This document shows positions 20,371 through 26,505 of a stretch of DNA of 34,989 bases, piece by piece. The notes under the pieces are model-generated. The model did not search any database. It was not told the DNA's origin and saw nothing but the letters and a program-made list of their open reading frames with translations. Every line of letters starts with the position of its first letter. The first letter of the stretch is position 1. The position numbers and the translations under genes were made by a program. This DNA is from a virus: IMG/VR virus record IMGVR_UViG_3300042309_000652, positions 1-34,989 of that record; one strand, 5' to 3'.

Positions 20371-20371
20371 G

Positions 20372-20596
20372 ATGGAAACCACTCTCGCAACCGTTGCTTT
20401 ACCCGCTCGCTTCTCTTGGATCGTCGGCGGCGATCGCCGCGTCGAAATCATCTCAATGGGCGGCGTGTCGATCGTCCAGATCGCCGCGAAGGCTTACGCC
20501 GTCGTGCGCGATGACACGCGCGAGTTTCTCGCCTGCTGCCCGAGCCTCGGCCTCGCCTCTCGAAGCCTCTCGCGGATCGTGAAGGGAGGCCGCTGA
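20372..20596 (+). CDS. Rightward early gene 1, hypothetical (74 aa)
   Basis: 74 aa, not recognised: METTLATVALPARFSWIVGGDRRVEIISMGGVSIVQIAAKAYAVV, then DDTREFLACCPSLGLASRSLSRIVKGGR. Mixed beta and helix, with a basic end and a CC pair. The start at 20372 has AGGAG at 20361-20365. A possible alternative start at 20301 lies inside the -10 region and is rejected. The next gene overlaps by TGATG. As first gene behind the rightward promoter it may be an early regulator or host-interaction protein, without direct evidence. Confidence 0.6.
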   Translation: METTLATVALPARFSWIVGGDRRVEIISMGGVSIVQIAAKAYAVVRDDTREFLACCPSLGLASRSLSRIVKGGR

Positions 20597-20940
20597 TGCG
20601 TAGCACGATCAAGGCGACGCTGGCGCAGTTGGTCGAGGGTCACACTCGCGCCAACGGCTACAGCGAGGAACAGCGCACCCAGCAGTTCGTGGATGCGGTC
20701 AGGCTCCGCGCTGGGGTCAGCCCCGCGCAACTGACCGCCGTTCACGTCTGGCAGTCGGCTCGGCTCCTGCGTGATGCGGCGTACCTCCGGCTGGAGCAAG
20801 TTCGGCGCGGTGAGATCCACGAGCGCGTCGAGGATGCGGAGGATGCATACGAGGCCGCATACGAGGCGTGGGTCGAGGCGGACGGCAACCTGTTCCGCCT
20901 GTGCGGCGAGGTCGAGGCGGAGGTGAGCATCCGTGTCTGA
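20596..20940 (+). CDS. Rightward early gene 2, helical acidic protein (114 aa)
   Basis: 114 aa, not recognised. An N-terminal half (MRSTIKATLAQLVEGHTRANGYSEEQRTQQFVDAVRLRAG) is followed by a long acidic helix (QSARLLRDAAYLRLEQVRRGEIHERVEDAEDAYEAAYEAWVEADGNLFRL). It is coupled to its neighbours by 1-nt (TGATG) and 8-nt overlaps. No catalytic or metal-binding motif is present. Coiled-coil or helical-bundle association is likely; the biological role is not known. Confidence 0.6.
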   Translation: MRSTIKATLAQLVEGHTRANGYSEEQRTQQFVDAVRLRAGVSPAQLTAVHVWQSARLLRDAAYLRLEQVRRGEIHERVEDAEDAYEAAYEAWVEADGNLFRLCGEVEAEVSIRV

Positions 20941-21364
20941 CGCAATCCGCGCATACCGTGATACCAGCCGCGCGGCCTACGCGACCGCGAGCCTGCGGCA
21001 GAATCAAAATCGCGTTTTGGATTTTGTGCGCTCGGCAGGGGCGCACGGAGCGACCTGCGACGAGGCCATCGACCGCCTCTCCATCGCGCACCAGTCCGCG
21101 TCCCCGGCGTTCACCGCGCTAGAGAAGTCCGGCCACATCCGGCGCACCGATCGCCGCAGGGAAACACGCACAGGGGCACAAGCCGCCGTCTACGTCTACA
21201 CGGAACCGGGCACTTTGTTCTCAAGTCCTCGGCAGGGGCGAGCCGATACATACAGAGCAATCGTAAGGGCCGCAATCGCGGCCCGCGCGACAGGGGATTG
21301 GATGGCGTTCGACGCGGCTCTCGGCGCGTTGCCGGAGCGTGAGCGAACGCGACTCACTAACTAG
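20933..21364 (+). CDS. Winged-helix DNA-binding protein (143 aa, GTG start)
   Basis: 143 aa starting with GTG. Residues 22-88 read as a winged helix: QNRVLDFVRSAGAHGATCDEAIDRLSIAHQSASPAFTALEKSGHIRRTDRRRETRTGAQAAVYVY. Here a first helix, a recognition helix beginning QSASPAFTALEKSG and a beta wing (IRRTDRRRETRTGAQAAVYV) are in order. This pattern occurs in phage DNA-binding proteins and MarR-like regulators. It may regulate the early promoters or bind the origin. It is the best candidate to recognise the TTCCTA array, only by proximity. Overlaps the preceding gene by 8 nt. Confidence 0.7.
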   Translation: MSDAIRAYRDTSRAAYATASLRQNQNRVLDFVRSAGAHGATCDEAIDRLSIAHQSASPAFTALEKSGHIRRTDRRRETRTGAQAAVYVYTEPGTLFSSPRQGRADTYRAIVRAAIAARATGDWMAFDAALGALPERERTRLTN

Positions 21365-21372
21365 GAGACACC
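21365..21372 (+). promoter_or_regulatory. Early leader octamer GAGACACC (rightward gene 4)
   Basis: GAGACACC directly abutting the ATG at 21373, inside TAGGAGACACCATG. The TAG of this leader is also the stop of the preceding winged-helix gene (21362-21364), so the leader uses the full gap between the two genes. Confidence 0.55.
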
Positions 21373-21573
21373 ATGCTGCACCTGAAACTCACCCGCGAAG
21401 AAGCCCGTTTCATCCTCGACCGTATGCGCCTCACCGCGATGAACGAGTCGGGACACACCGCTGCGCTCGCATCGCAGATCGTGGAAGCCATCGAACCCGA
21501 ACTCGCTGGCTCGCAAATCTTCCGAGACATCCGCGAGATGTTCGCAGACCTGTATCCTGCGGGGCGCGAATGA
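21373..21573 (+). CDS. Rightward early gene 4, small helical protein (66 aa)
   Basis: 66 aa, not recognised: MLHLKLTREEARFILDRMRLTAMNESGHTAALASQIVEAIEPELAGSQIFRDIREMFADLY. Two or three helices, no motif. A strong AGGAG ribosome site (part of the GAGACACC leader) points to good expression. It ends within an ATGA overlap with the next gene. A small regulatory or host-interaction protein is the likeliest kind. Confidence 0.6.
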   Translation: MLHLKLTREEARFILDRMRLTAMNESGHTAALASQIVEAIEPELAGSQIFRDIREMFADLYPAGRE

Positions 21574-21896
21574 CCCCGGCGCAAACCGCACTCGACATCA
21601 TGCAAACGATCCCGCGCGTAGTGCCATGCTGCAATGGGACGCAGGCCGTCCCCGCCGCCACGCTCAACGCCCTGCGCGACGCGGTGCAGAACGCGGCGGA
21701 GGAGGAGCAGATCATCTACCGCATCCTCCAGCGGGCCAAGCCCGTAGCAGCCGCGCACGTCGTGCGGATGCAGGCCGAGGCCGATGGAGCGGTGGCGTTG
21801 GCTGGCAAACCAAACGCCGCCAGCGAGGAATGGCTTTCTCAAGCGCGGGAACTGCTATACAGCATCAACGCGCGGCTAGGGGGGAACGATGACTGA
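21570..21896 (+). CDS. Rightward early gene 5, hypothetical (108 aa)
   Basis: 108 aa, not recognised. The start at 21570 is chosen because it overlaps the upstream stop as ATGA; the frame is open farther back but crosses the previous gene. Helical: MTPAQTALDIMQTIPRVV, ATLNALRDAVQNAAEEEQIIYRILQRAKPVAAAHVVRMQAEADGAVAL, then EEWLSQARELLYSINARLG. Two adjacent cysteines occur near residue 20. It overlaps the membrane-anchored gene downstream by 8 nt. No function can be assigned. Confidence 0.6.
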   Translation: MTPAQTALDIMQTIPRVVPCCNGTQAVPAATLNALRDAVQNAAEEEQIIYRILQRAKPVAAAHVVRMQAEADGAVALAGKPNAASEEWLSQARELLYSINARLGGNDD

Positions 21897-22377
21897 CGCG
21901 CTCCTGTTCATCCTCGCGCTTCTCGTAGGCGCGTACTTGTGGCATCTGCTCACGCGAAACGTGCCGCCGCAAGCGCGAATCGTCCTACCCGGCCAGCCCA
22001 TGCACCGACCCGACCACGCCCGCGAAATCCCGTGGCACACGCCGACCGTACCGATCGACGCGACGCACATCGCGTGGATCATGCACGGCGCAGGCGACCT
22101 TGGAACCGTTCACACGCTGTACCTACAGACGCTGGAATCCCTCCGGCGCGAGGTCGAGGAGTCGCGTTCACCGTGGGGGCCGATCATTACCCACAGCATC
22201 GAATTGGAATGCGATATCCGGGGCCGGGGATGCGAACCCACCTCGGAGGTGCTGTATGCAGTCGCCCGCGTGGACGAGAACGGCAACGAAACGTGGCTGT
22301 CCCGATCCGGCGCGTGGGTCGCTCGCTGGAGCGATGAAGCGGAAATCTACGAGGTGTTCCCCGGCCAAGTGCGCTAG
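21889..22377 (+). CDS. Membrane-anchored early protein (162 aa)
   Basis: 162 aa with one N-terminal membrane segment (MTDALLFILALLVGAYLWHLL, residues 1-21) and a soluble part of about 140 residues with charged, mixed structure (SLRREVEESRSPWGPIITHSIELECDIRGRGCEPTSEVLYAVARVDENGNETW). It could be an inner-membrane anchored protein facing the cytoplasm, since the segment is followed by a basic residue (TRN), or an uncleaved signal anchor. Possible roles include superinfection exclusion or host-membrane modification, based on position in the early cluster, not on sequence. It is the last of six coupled genes. Confidence 0.6.
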   Translation: MTDALLFILALLVGAYLWHLLTRNVPPQARIVLPGQPMHRPDHAREIPWHTPTVPIDATHIAWIMHGAGDLGTVHTLYLQTLESLRREVEESRSPWGPIITHSIELECDIRGRGCEPTSEVLYAVARVDENGNETWLSRSGAWVARWSDEAEIYEVFPGQVR

Positions 22378-22427
22378 CCGCTACAATCCACCCGCGCGGG
22401 TCGCCCCCCCGATACTGCCCGCGCCTA

Positions 22428-22435
22428 GGTGTCTC
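22428..22435 (-). promoter_or_regulatory. Octamer GAGACACC inside the structured region
   Basis: The sixth copy, in reverse orientation relative to the rightward genes, lies just before the first long stem. It does not precede a start codon. Its presence supports the idea that the octamer may also be a binding site and not only part of ribosome sites. Confidence 0.35.
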
Positions 22436-22559
22436 GCCTCACTCGTCTAATCGCGGGTGAGGCTTTCCAGACGGAACATCCCGGCTCCGGTCGCAACCGG
22501 AGGTCAACCATTCCGGATGCCTGCGCGACGCGAATGGTAGAGGCGGTCGCCGCCCACTC

Positions 22560-22587
22560 AACCCCCCTACGCGGGGGTTGTTTCTTT
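22560..22587 (+). terminator. Intrinsic terminator of rightward early transcript
   Basis: AACCCCC (22560-22566) pairs with GGGGGTT (22573-22579) with a 6-nt loop, followed by GTTTCTTT (22580-22587). This is a classic plus-strand rho-independent terminator. On the minus strand the hairpin is not followed by a T run. It should end the early transcript or the noncoding RNA before the last rightward gene. Confidence 0.8.
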
Positions 22588-22609
22588 GTACGCTGCCTGC
22601 GTGGCAAGG

Positions 22610-22894
22610 ATGCCCAAACCAAAACCCCCTCCCGACCTCGTTCAAGCATTGGAGCAGTCCACGCTCCTCCTGCGAGCGCAGGGCATCGCTGACATTGCAG
22701 GCGACCTAGAAGCCTTGTTCGACGCGCTCCGCTCGATGCTGGAACTGACGCGCTACGGCGACTGCCTGTTTGGCGACGAGATCCGGAACATCCTTGGTAT
22801 CCGTCACGCGCTACGGCCTCGACGCGGAAGCAACGCAGACCCCATGAAGGGAAGGCGCAAGTCTCGCCGGGTTCGCCGCCGATCGTTCAGATAG
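22610..22894 (+). CDS. Small basic-tailed protein after terminator (94 aa)
   Basis: 94 aa from the ATG at 22610. It opens MPKPKPPPDLVQALEQ, has a helical centre (LRAQGIADIAGDLEALFDALRSMLELTRYGDCLFGDEIRNILG) and ends in a very basic run (GRRKSRRVRRRSFR). The start is uncertain, as AAGG lies too close and GTG at 22601 or TTG at 22586 are alternatives. It lies after the terminator, so it would need read-through or its own promoter. It runs tail to tail (8-nt overlap) into the minus-strand virion gene. The helical centre reads like real protein, but expression is unproven. Confidence 0.5.
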   Translation: MPKPKPPPDLVQALEQSTLLLRAQGIADIAGDLEALFDALRSMLELTRYGDCLFGDEIRNILGIRHALRPRRGSNADPMKGRRKSRRVRRRSFR

Positions 22895-24263
22895 TCACGA
22901 GGGAATCGGCCAGCGTTGGGCTGGTCGAGACAGGCAGATACACGCCCTGCCGCTCGAAGCCGATGAACCGCGAGAACGCGGCCATGAACTTTCCGTTCGT
23001 GCTGGTGGTACTAACCACGTCCGTACTGAACGAATCCTCTACCGCCCAGTCAATCGTTCCGGGGTAGATGATGACGCTAGGCCCGCCCGCGTACATACGG
23101 GTCATCGGAGCCAGCACCAGTTCGTCAATGATGAGCGTATTTGCGCTGGCAATCGCCGTGGTGCTGTAGATATCGAGATAAACCGTGGTGGGCACCGCGC
23201 TTTTGGCGATGCTGAACGTGGCCGAGTAGACGGCATACGAGGTGGTCACACTCGCAAGATCCAGCGTGATTTCGCTGCTGCCAGTCACCACCGTACCGGA
23301 AACATCGCGCAGACCGATCTTCACGATGCCCGTTGTGCCTGCCGCCGTCTTTCGCGCGTACACCACAAGCGCGTAGTCGGTGTCCGGCTGGATCGTCACA
23401 GGCGTGGAGTTGGAGTACGCCAACTGCTGCCGAAGCGTGGTAAGGGTCGAGCCGTTGCCAACGATCGACAGCGCATACTCGCCGCGAGCCGGGACGCTAG
23501 ACCGAAGCACCTGCGTACCAGCAGACCCAACCGTAATCGTCCATTGGGCCGGGGTGTTCGTGCTCCAATTCTCGAACGCGCCGTTTGCGATGATGCTCTT
23601 GCCAGCGTCGCCCGTTGGGCTGTTGATCGCCGCCGGGGTCGCCGTGATGTTCGCGCTAGAACCAGAGCCACCCGGCCATTCGGTGTTCGTGGACGCGCGG
23701 CTTGCCTCCGACGTGATGCGGAAACTAGCCGCACCGAAGTTGAGGACATTGCCCGCAGCCGTGCAAGTTCCGGTCAAAGTCTCGTCGTAGATTTCCTGCA
23801 ACTGGTCGGTAGAGGCCGGACGGTTCGCCCGCGAAAGCACCGTGCCCGTTCCAAGGTTGCCAGCCGTAATCGTGGTGGTGATGCTCGACGTGCCGACCTT
23901 TCGGAAGGACGCGCTCTGCGCGATCATCGAATCCCGCAGGCCCTTGTAAGCGGTCAGCAACGTTCCGTCGTACAACTGACCCTCGGCCCGGATCGTGTTC
24001 AGGATCAGGTTGTTCGCGGAGTTCTGCACCATCGTGTAGAGGGTCTGCCCGAGGAAGGTGGGCATTCCCGTCTGTGGGTTATCCATGCCAGCCCATTGGG
24101 CGACGGCCTGCCGGTAATCCGTGCCGTCGAACTGCGTCAGCAGGCTAGACAGGTTCGCGCCGTAGAGCGTTGCAACCTGCGTCTTCACGCTGTTGGCGTA
24201 GCCGAACAGTTTGCCGAGCCGCGTAGCCAGATTCGTGAGGTTGACCGAGGAGAGCGTAGGCAT
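22887..24263 (-). CDS. Virion protein with carbohydrate-binding-like domain, copy 2 (458 aa)
   Basis: 458 aa. N-terminal helical part (1-125, NLATRLGKLFGYANSVKTQVATLYG...), a middle region with WPGGSG (196-201), then from NGAFENWSTNTPAQWTI (227-243) a beta-rich domain of about 150 residues like the CBM4/9 family start. The C-terminal domain starts about 405 (IDWAVEDSFSTDVV) and ends SPTLADSLVTI. It matches the 422-aa protein at 32659-33927 along its whole length, so the two are paralogues. Probable virion protein with sugar-binding or surface-display role. It is the last gene of the leftward late unit. Starts 9 nt after the zinc-ribbon gene. Confidence 0.7.
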   Translation of the reverse strand: MPTLSSVNLTNLATRLGKLFGYANSVKTQVATLYGANLSSLLTQFDGTDYRQAVAQWAGMDNPQTGMPTFLGQTLYTMVQNSANNLILNTIRAEGQLYDGTLLTAYKGLRDSMIAQSASFRKVGTSSITTTITAGNLGTGTVLSRANRPASTDQLQEIYDETLTGTCTAAGNVLNFGAASFRITSEASRASTNTEWPGGSGSSANITATPAAINSPTGDAGKSIIANGAFENWSTNTPAQWTITVGSAGTQVLRSSVPARGEYALSIVGNGSTLTTLRQQLAYSNSTPVTIQPDTDYALVVYARKTAAGTTGIVKIGLRDVSGTVVTGSSEITLDLASVTTSYAVYSATFSIAKSAVPTTVYLDIYSTTAIASANTLIIDELVLAPMTRMYAGGPSVIIYPGTIDWAVEDSFSTDVVSTTSTNGKFMAAFSRFIGFERQGVYLPVSTSPTLADSLVTI

Positions 24264-24272
24264 GGCGGAATC

Positions 24273-24824
24273 TTACTCCTCCTTCGACCACTTTCCGATA
24301 GGACAAGCCTCGCTTGGGAGCCGCACCTTGAGCGACGTGAAGCATCCGCATTTCTTGCACTTGCTGCCCGTCCAATGCTCGCAGCCCTTGCAGACCTCTA
24401 GCCGCTTGAGGGCCATCGGGCTATCGGATGGCTTGAGCATGGCCGAGAGGATCTTGGGGCCAGCCTTGACCATATCAATGATGCTCGCTCCGTTCCTCTC
24501 AACCTCGGCTTGCTCGCGCTGCTGCTGTTCCAGCGCAGCCGTGGCCTCGGCCTGAAACCGCTGGTTCGCCGCCTCGTGGTCAGGCTCGCCGCGCTCGTAG
24601 ACCACACCCGGCGCGGTCATGCGGATGACCGGAACCGCTACGCCCGTCTTGGGGTCAGGTGTCACGCCGTCCTCGGCCTGCGCGGCCTTGTCGGCCTCCC
24701 AATAGCCGGGGTCAACCTGCTGCGCCTCGTAGTGCCGCTGGCGGATCGCGGCGCTGGCTTGCGCCAACTCTCGGGCCATGAGGTACGAATACTTCACCCG
24801 CAGGCTGTTCGCGTCATAGATCAT
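24273..24824 (-). CDS. Protein with C-terminal zinc-ribbon-like Cys motif (183 aa)
   Basis: 183 aa from the start at 24824, which overlaps the upstream stop as ATGA; ATGs at 24836 and 24866 lie inside the upstream gene. A helical N terminus (MIYDANSLRVKYSYLMARELAQASAAIRQRHYEA) and a charged centre (QAEATAALEQQQREQAEVERNG) precede a cysteine element at about 143-178: LEVCKGCEHWTGSKCKKCGCFTSLKVRLPSEACPIGKW. This CxxC...CxxCGC...K...CPxGKW pattern is one I recall from many marine and cyanophage proteins, thought to bind zinc. It is located next to the cysteine-rich tail-region gene. Role unknown; a late assembly or nucleic-acid factor are options. Confidence 0.65.
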   Translation of the reverse strand: MIYDANSLRVKYSYLMARELAQASAAIRQRHYEAQQVDPGYWEADKAAQAEDGVTPDPKTGVAVPVIRMTAPGVVYERGEPDHEAANQRFQAEATAALEQQQREQAEVERNGASIIDMVKAGPKILSAMLKPSDSPMALKRLEVCKGCEHWTGSKCKKCGCFTSLKVRLPSEACPIGKWSKEE

Positions 24825-26188
24825 GGCTTCTTGCATGATGGATGGTTCCGGTCGTAGCCGACGCACACTTGGTTTCGCAAGTCAAGGACTACCGTTTCGG
24901 CGGGATAATACAGAGTCCAAACGCCGTTTTCTTTAATGCCCGTTTCGGGGATTTGGAACTGGAGAAAGTTCATCTTGGTGTCGCAACAGCCGCGCAGGAA
25001 TTGCGCTGTGTTGCACACGATCTTGAGTTTCTGCTGGAGGAAGTCGGGACAGAACGGGCACTCGTATTTGTAGCGGTAGATTTCCTGCTCGTTATCGCAG
25101 GTGAGCGTCACGAAATCGTCGGAGTAAAACGTCGTTCCGATGTTGCAATCTACGTCTTGCAGAATCCGCCGAACGCTGAACGATTCCGCATTCTGACAAC
25201 TCGGGATAGGTGCGCCGCAGCATTGCAACGTGTTGCAGGAATCGCTGCCCATAAAGTCCGGCGACCGATACAGGTTGATGACTTCGCGCGTGTAGTTGCG
25301 GCACGGATCTTCATATCGTTCGGTATATAGAACGAACCACACCTTGTACGAGCAAGATGGAGCATAGTCCGCTGGCCGGGTGCAGGGCTGCGGCGGCTTG
25401 GGAGGCTGCGGAGGTCGCGGCGGTGTGGGAGGCGTGACGGGCGGGCCACCACCACCACCTCCACCGCCGCCACCACCACCGGGAGGGCCGCCGGACTGAC
25501 TACACGCCGTCACGAGCGAGGCGTAATACGTCGGATCTTGTGCTTGAATTGACGCGCACGCGCCATTCTGTATAAACGCTGCGCTCGTCAAAGCAGAACA
25601 TTCCGTAGATGCGTATGACGCAAGAGATTTGTTGATGCAGGCGCACACAGCGCAACTCGTCGCGCACGTCGTACCCTGCCCTCGCCATCCGCCCGGATAT
25701 TGAGTGCCGGGGCCAGTCGAACTAACTAGATCATTGCATTGGCATCGCGTTACATTCTCCGCGCATCCACAGTCGTAGCAACACGCGCCGCGTTCCGTAT
25801 CGGTACACGGTACGTTCGGATTTTCGCATTCACCATCTATGGCAAACGTCAATCGCGCGAGCGTCGTGCCTGCTGGACATCTAAACAGTTGTGGATTGAA
25901 CAAACGATCCGTTGCCCGAACACGAGTAACGCTGCCCGCGCTAGCCGTGGAGGTATTGTCTCCGGGTCGGAAGCAGTATCTGCACAACCAACATTTTTCA
26001 TCGCGCACTTGATTGAATGTGCTGCCATCGGGGATTTCATGCCATTGATGTCCGCGTGATAAGCAACCACATTCGGTATCGAGATCCGCGTACGAACCGC
26101 CGCCGAAACCAATGCCTTCAAAACTGCAACACACGCCCTGTTTTGTGTTGTCGCATCCGGGACGATCGCAGCAGCAGTCCGCGCTCAT
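24821..26188 (-). CDS. Very cysteine-rich virion-region protein (455 aa, 43 Cys)
   Basis: 455 aa with 43 cysteines by my count, mostly in clusters. N half: CCCDRPGC, GVCC at 18-21, CWLCRYC at 66-72, then GACCYDCGC at 134-142 and G-rich spacing to TTCATSCAVCAC. The two G(V/A)CC units resemble the GACC repeats known from cyanophage and planctomycete proteins. A run of 12 glycines (237-248) and a Pro-rich stretch (PPVTPPTPPRPPQPPKPPQ) link to a C half with CC and CxxC pairs. No signal peptide is seen. It lies in the tail gene block, so a disulfide- or metal-stabilised tail-tip, fibre or adhesin protein is most likely. ATGA overlaps at both ends. Confidence 0.75.
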   Translation of the reverse strand: MSADCCCDRPGCDNTKQGVCCSFEGIGFGGGSYADLDTECGCLSRGHQWHEIPDGSTFNQVRDEKCWLCRYCFRPGDNTSTASAGSVTRVRATDRLFNPQLFRCPAGTTLARLTFAIDGECENPNVPCTDTERGACCYDCGCAENVTRCQCNDLVSSTGPGTQYPGGWRGQGTTCATSCAVCACINKSLASYASTECSALTSAAFIQNGACASIQAQDPTYYASLVTACSQSGGPPGGGGGGGGGGGGPPVTPPTPPRPPQPPKPPQPCTRPADYAPSCSYKVWFVLYTERYEDPCRNYTREVINLYRSPDFMGSDSCNTLQCCGAPIPSCQNAESFSVRRILQDVDCNIGTTFYSDDFVTLTCDNEQEIYRYKYECPFCPDFLQQKLKIVCNTAQFLRGCCDTKMNFLQFQIPETGIKENGVWTLYYPAETVVLDLRNQVCVGYDRNHPSCKKP

Positions 26189-26505
26189 GCGCCAACCACA
26201 CCCGATGCAACTAGACTGAACGCCGTTGCATTGTTTGCATACGCGCGCAGTTGATGCCCGTCCGGAACAAGTATGTTGACCAACTCGTGAAAGTTGTACG
26301 AAGTAATGGAATGGTTATAGAGGAGAAAATCGCCCTGCGTCATCTGCGCCGTACCACGCACGATCCCCAAATAAACGCGGTGCGTAGCGTTATCGCCGTT
26401 GCAAATCGTAATATTCTTGAAGAACAGCGATTGCCCCTCAAGGCCGGTCGCCACGGCTTGTTCAACATCCGTGATCGCAAATCGAATGAGGACTGGCTGG
26501 CTCAT
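26185..26505 (-). CDS. Small tail-region protein (106 aa)
   Basis: 106 aa; the start at 26505 overlaps the upstream stop as ATGA. MSQPVLIRFAITDVEQAVATGLEGQSLFFKNITICNGDNATHRVYLGIVRGTAQMTQGDFLLYNHSITSYNFHELVNILVPDGHQLRAYANNATAFSLVASGVV reads as a compact beta sandwich, with alternating hydrophobic residues and no motif. Such small all-beta proteins in tail operons often are tail-tip or fibre-base proteins. The family is not recognised. It lies between the 979-aa tail protein and the cysteine-rich protein. Confidence 0.6.
   Translation of the reverse strand: MSQPVLIRFAITDVEQAVATGLEGQSLFFKNITICNGDNATHRVYLGIVRGTAQMTQGDFLLYNHSITSYNFHELVNILVPDGHQLRAYANNATAFSLVASGVVGA

Larger units (their letters stand above)
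22390..22587 (+). ncRNA. Candidate structured noncoding RNA ending in intrinsic terminator
   Basis: The stretch between the membrane-protein gene and the next gene is about 230 nt and has no convincing gene. It holds a row of inverted repeats: a 12-bp palindrome 22390-22401; GCCTCAC/GTGAGGC (22436-22442 with 22457-22463, extendable inward by 4 pairs); CTCCGGT/ACCGGAG (22485-22491 with 22496-22502); ACCATTC/GAATGGT (22507-22513 with 22532-22538); GGCGG/CCGCC (22542-22546 with 22550-22554). It then ends in a terminator hairpin with a T tract. TACAAT (22382-22387) could be a -10 but lacks a good -35. Alternatives are a leader attenuator of the next gene, a replication origin, or DNA-level binding sites. 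Confidence 0.5.

Noticed and set aside
20301-20582. 93-codon plus-strand frame starting inside the promoter
   Set aside because: Its start lies within the -10 region and it overlaps, in another frame, the better supported 74-aa gene with AGGAG.
22378-22590. tRNA gene in the structured plus-strand region
   Set aside because: A D-loop-like GAATGGTAGAGG occurs, but there is no T-arm with GTTCRA, no matching acceptor stem and no anticodon arm of 5 bp with a 7-nt loop in the right place.
22429-22692. 87-codon plus-strand open frame across the structured region
   Set aside because: It runs through the terminator and stems and overlaps the next gene in another frame; its composition is not protein-like and it has no ribosome site.
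25440-25495. ACC/GCC repeat as an assembly collapse or slippage site
   Set aside because: It encodes the glycine and proline linker in frame with mixed codons, and the frame continues correctly on both sides.
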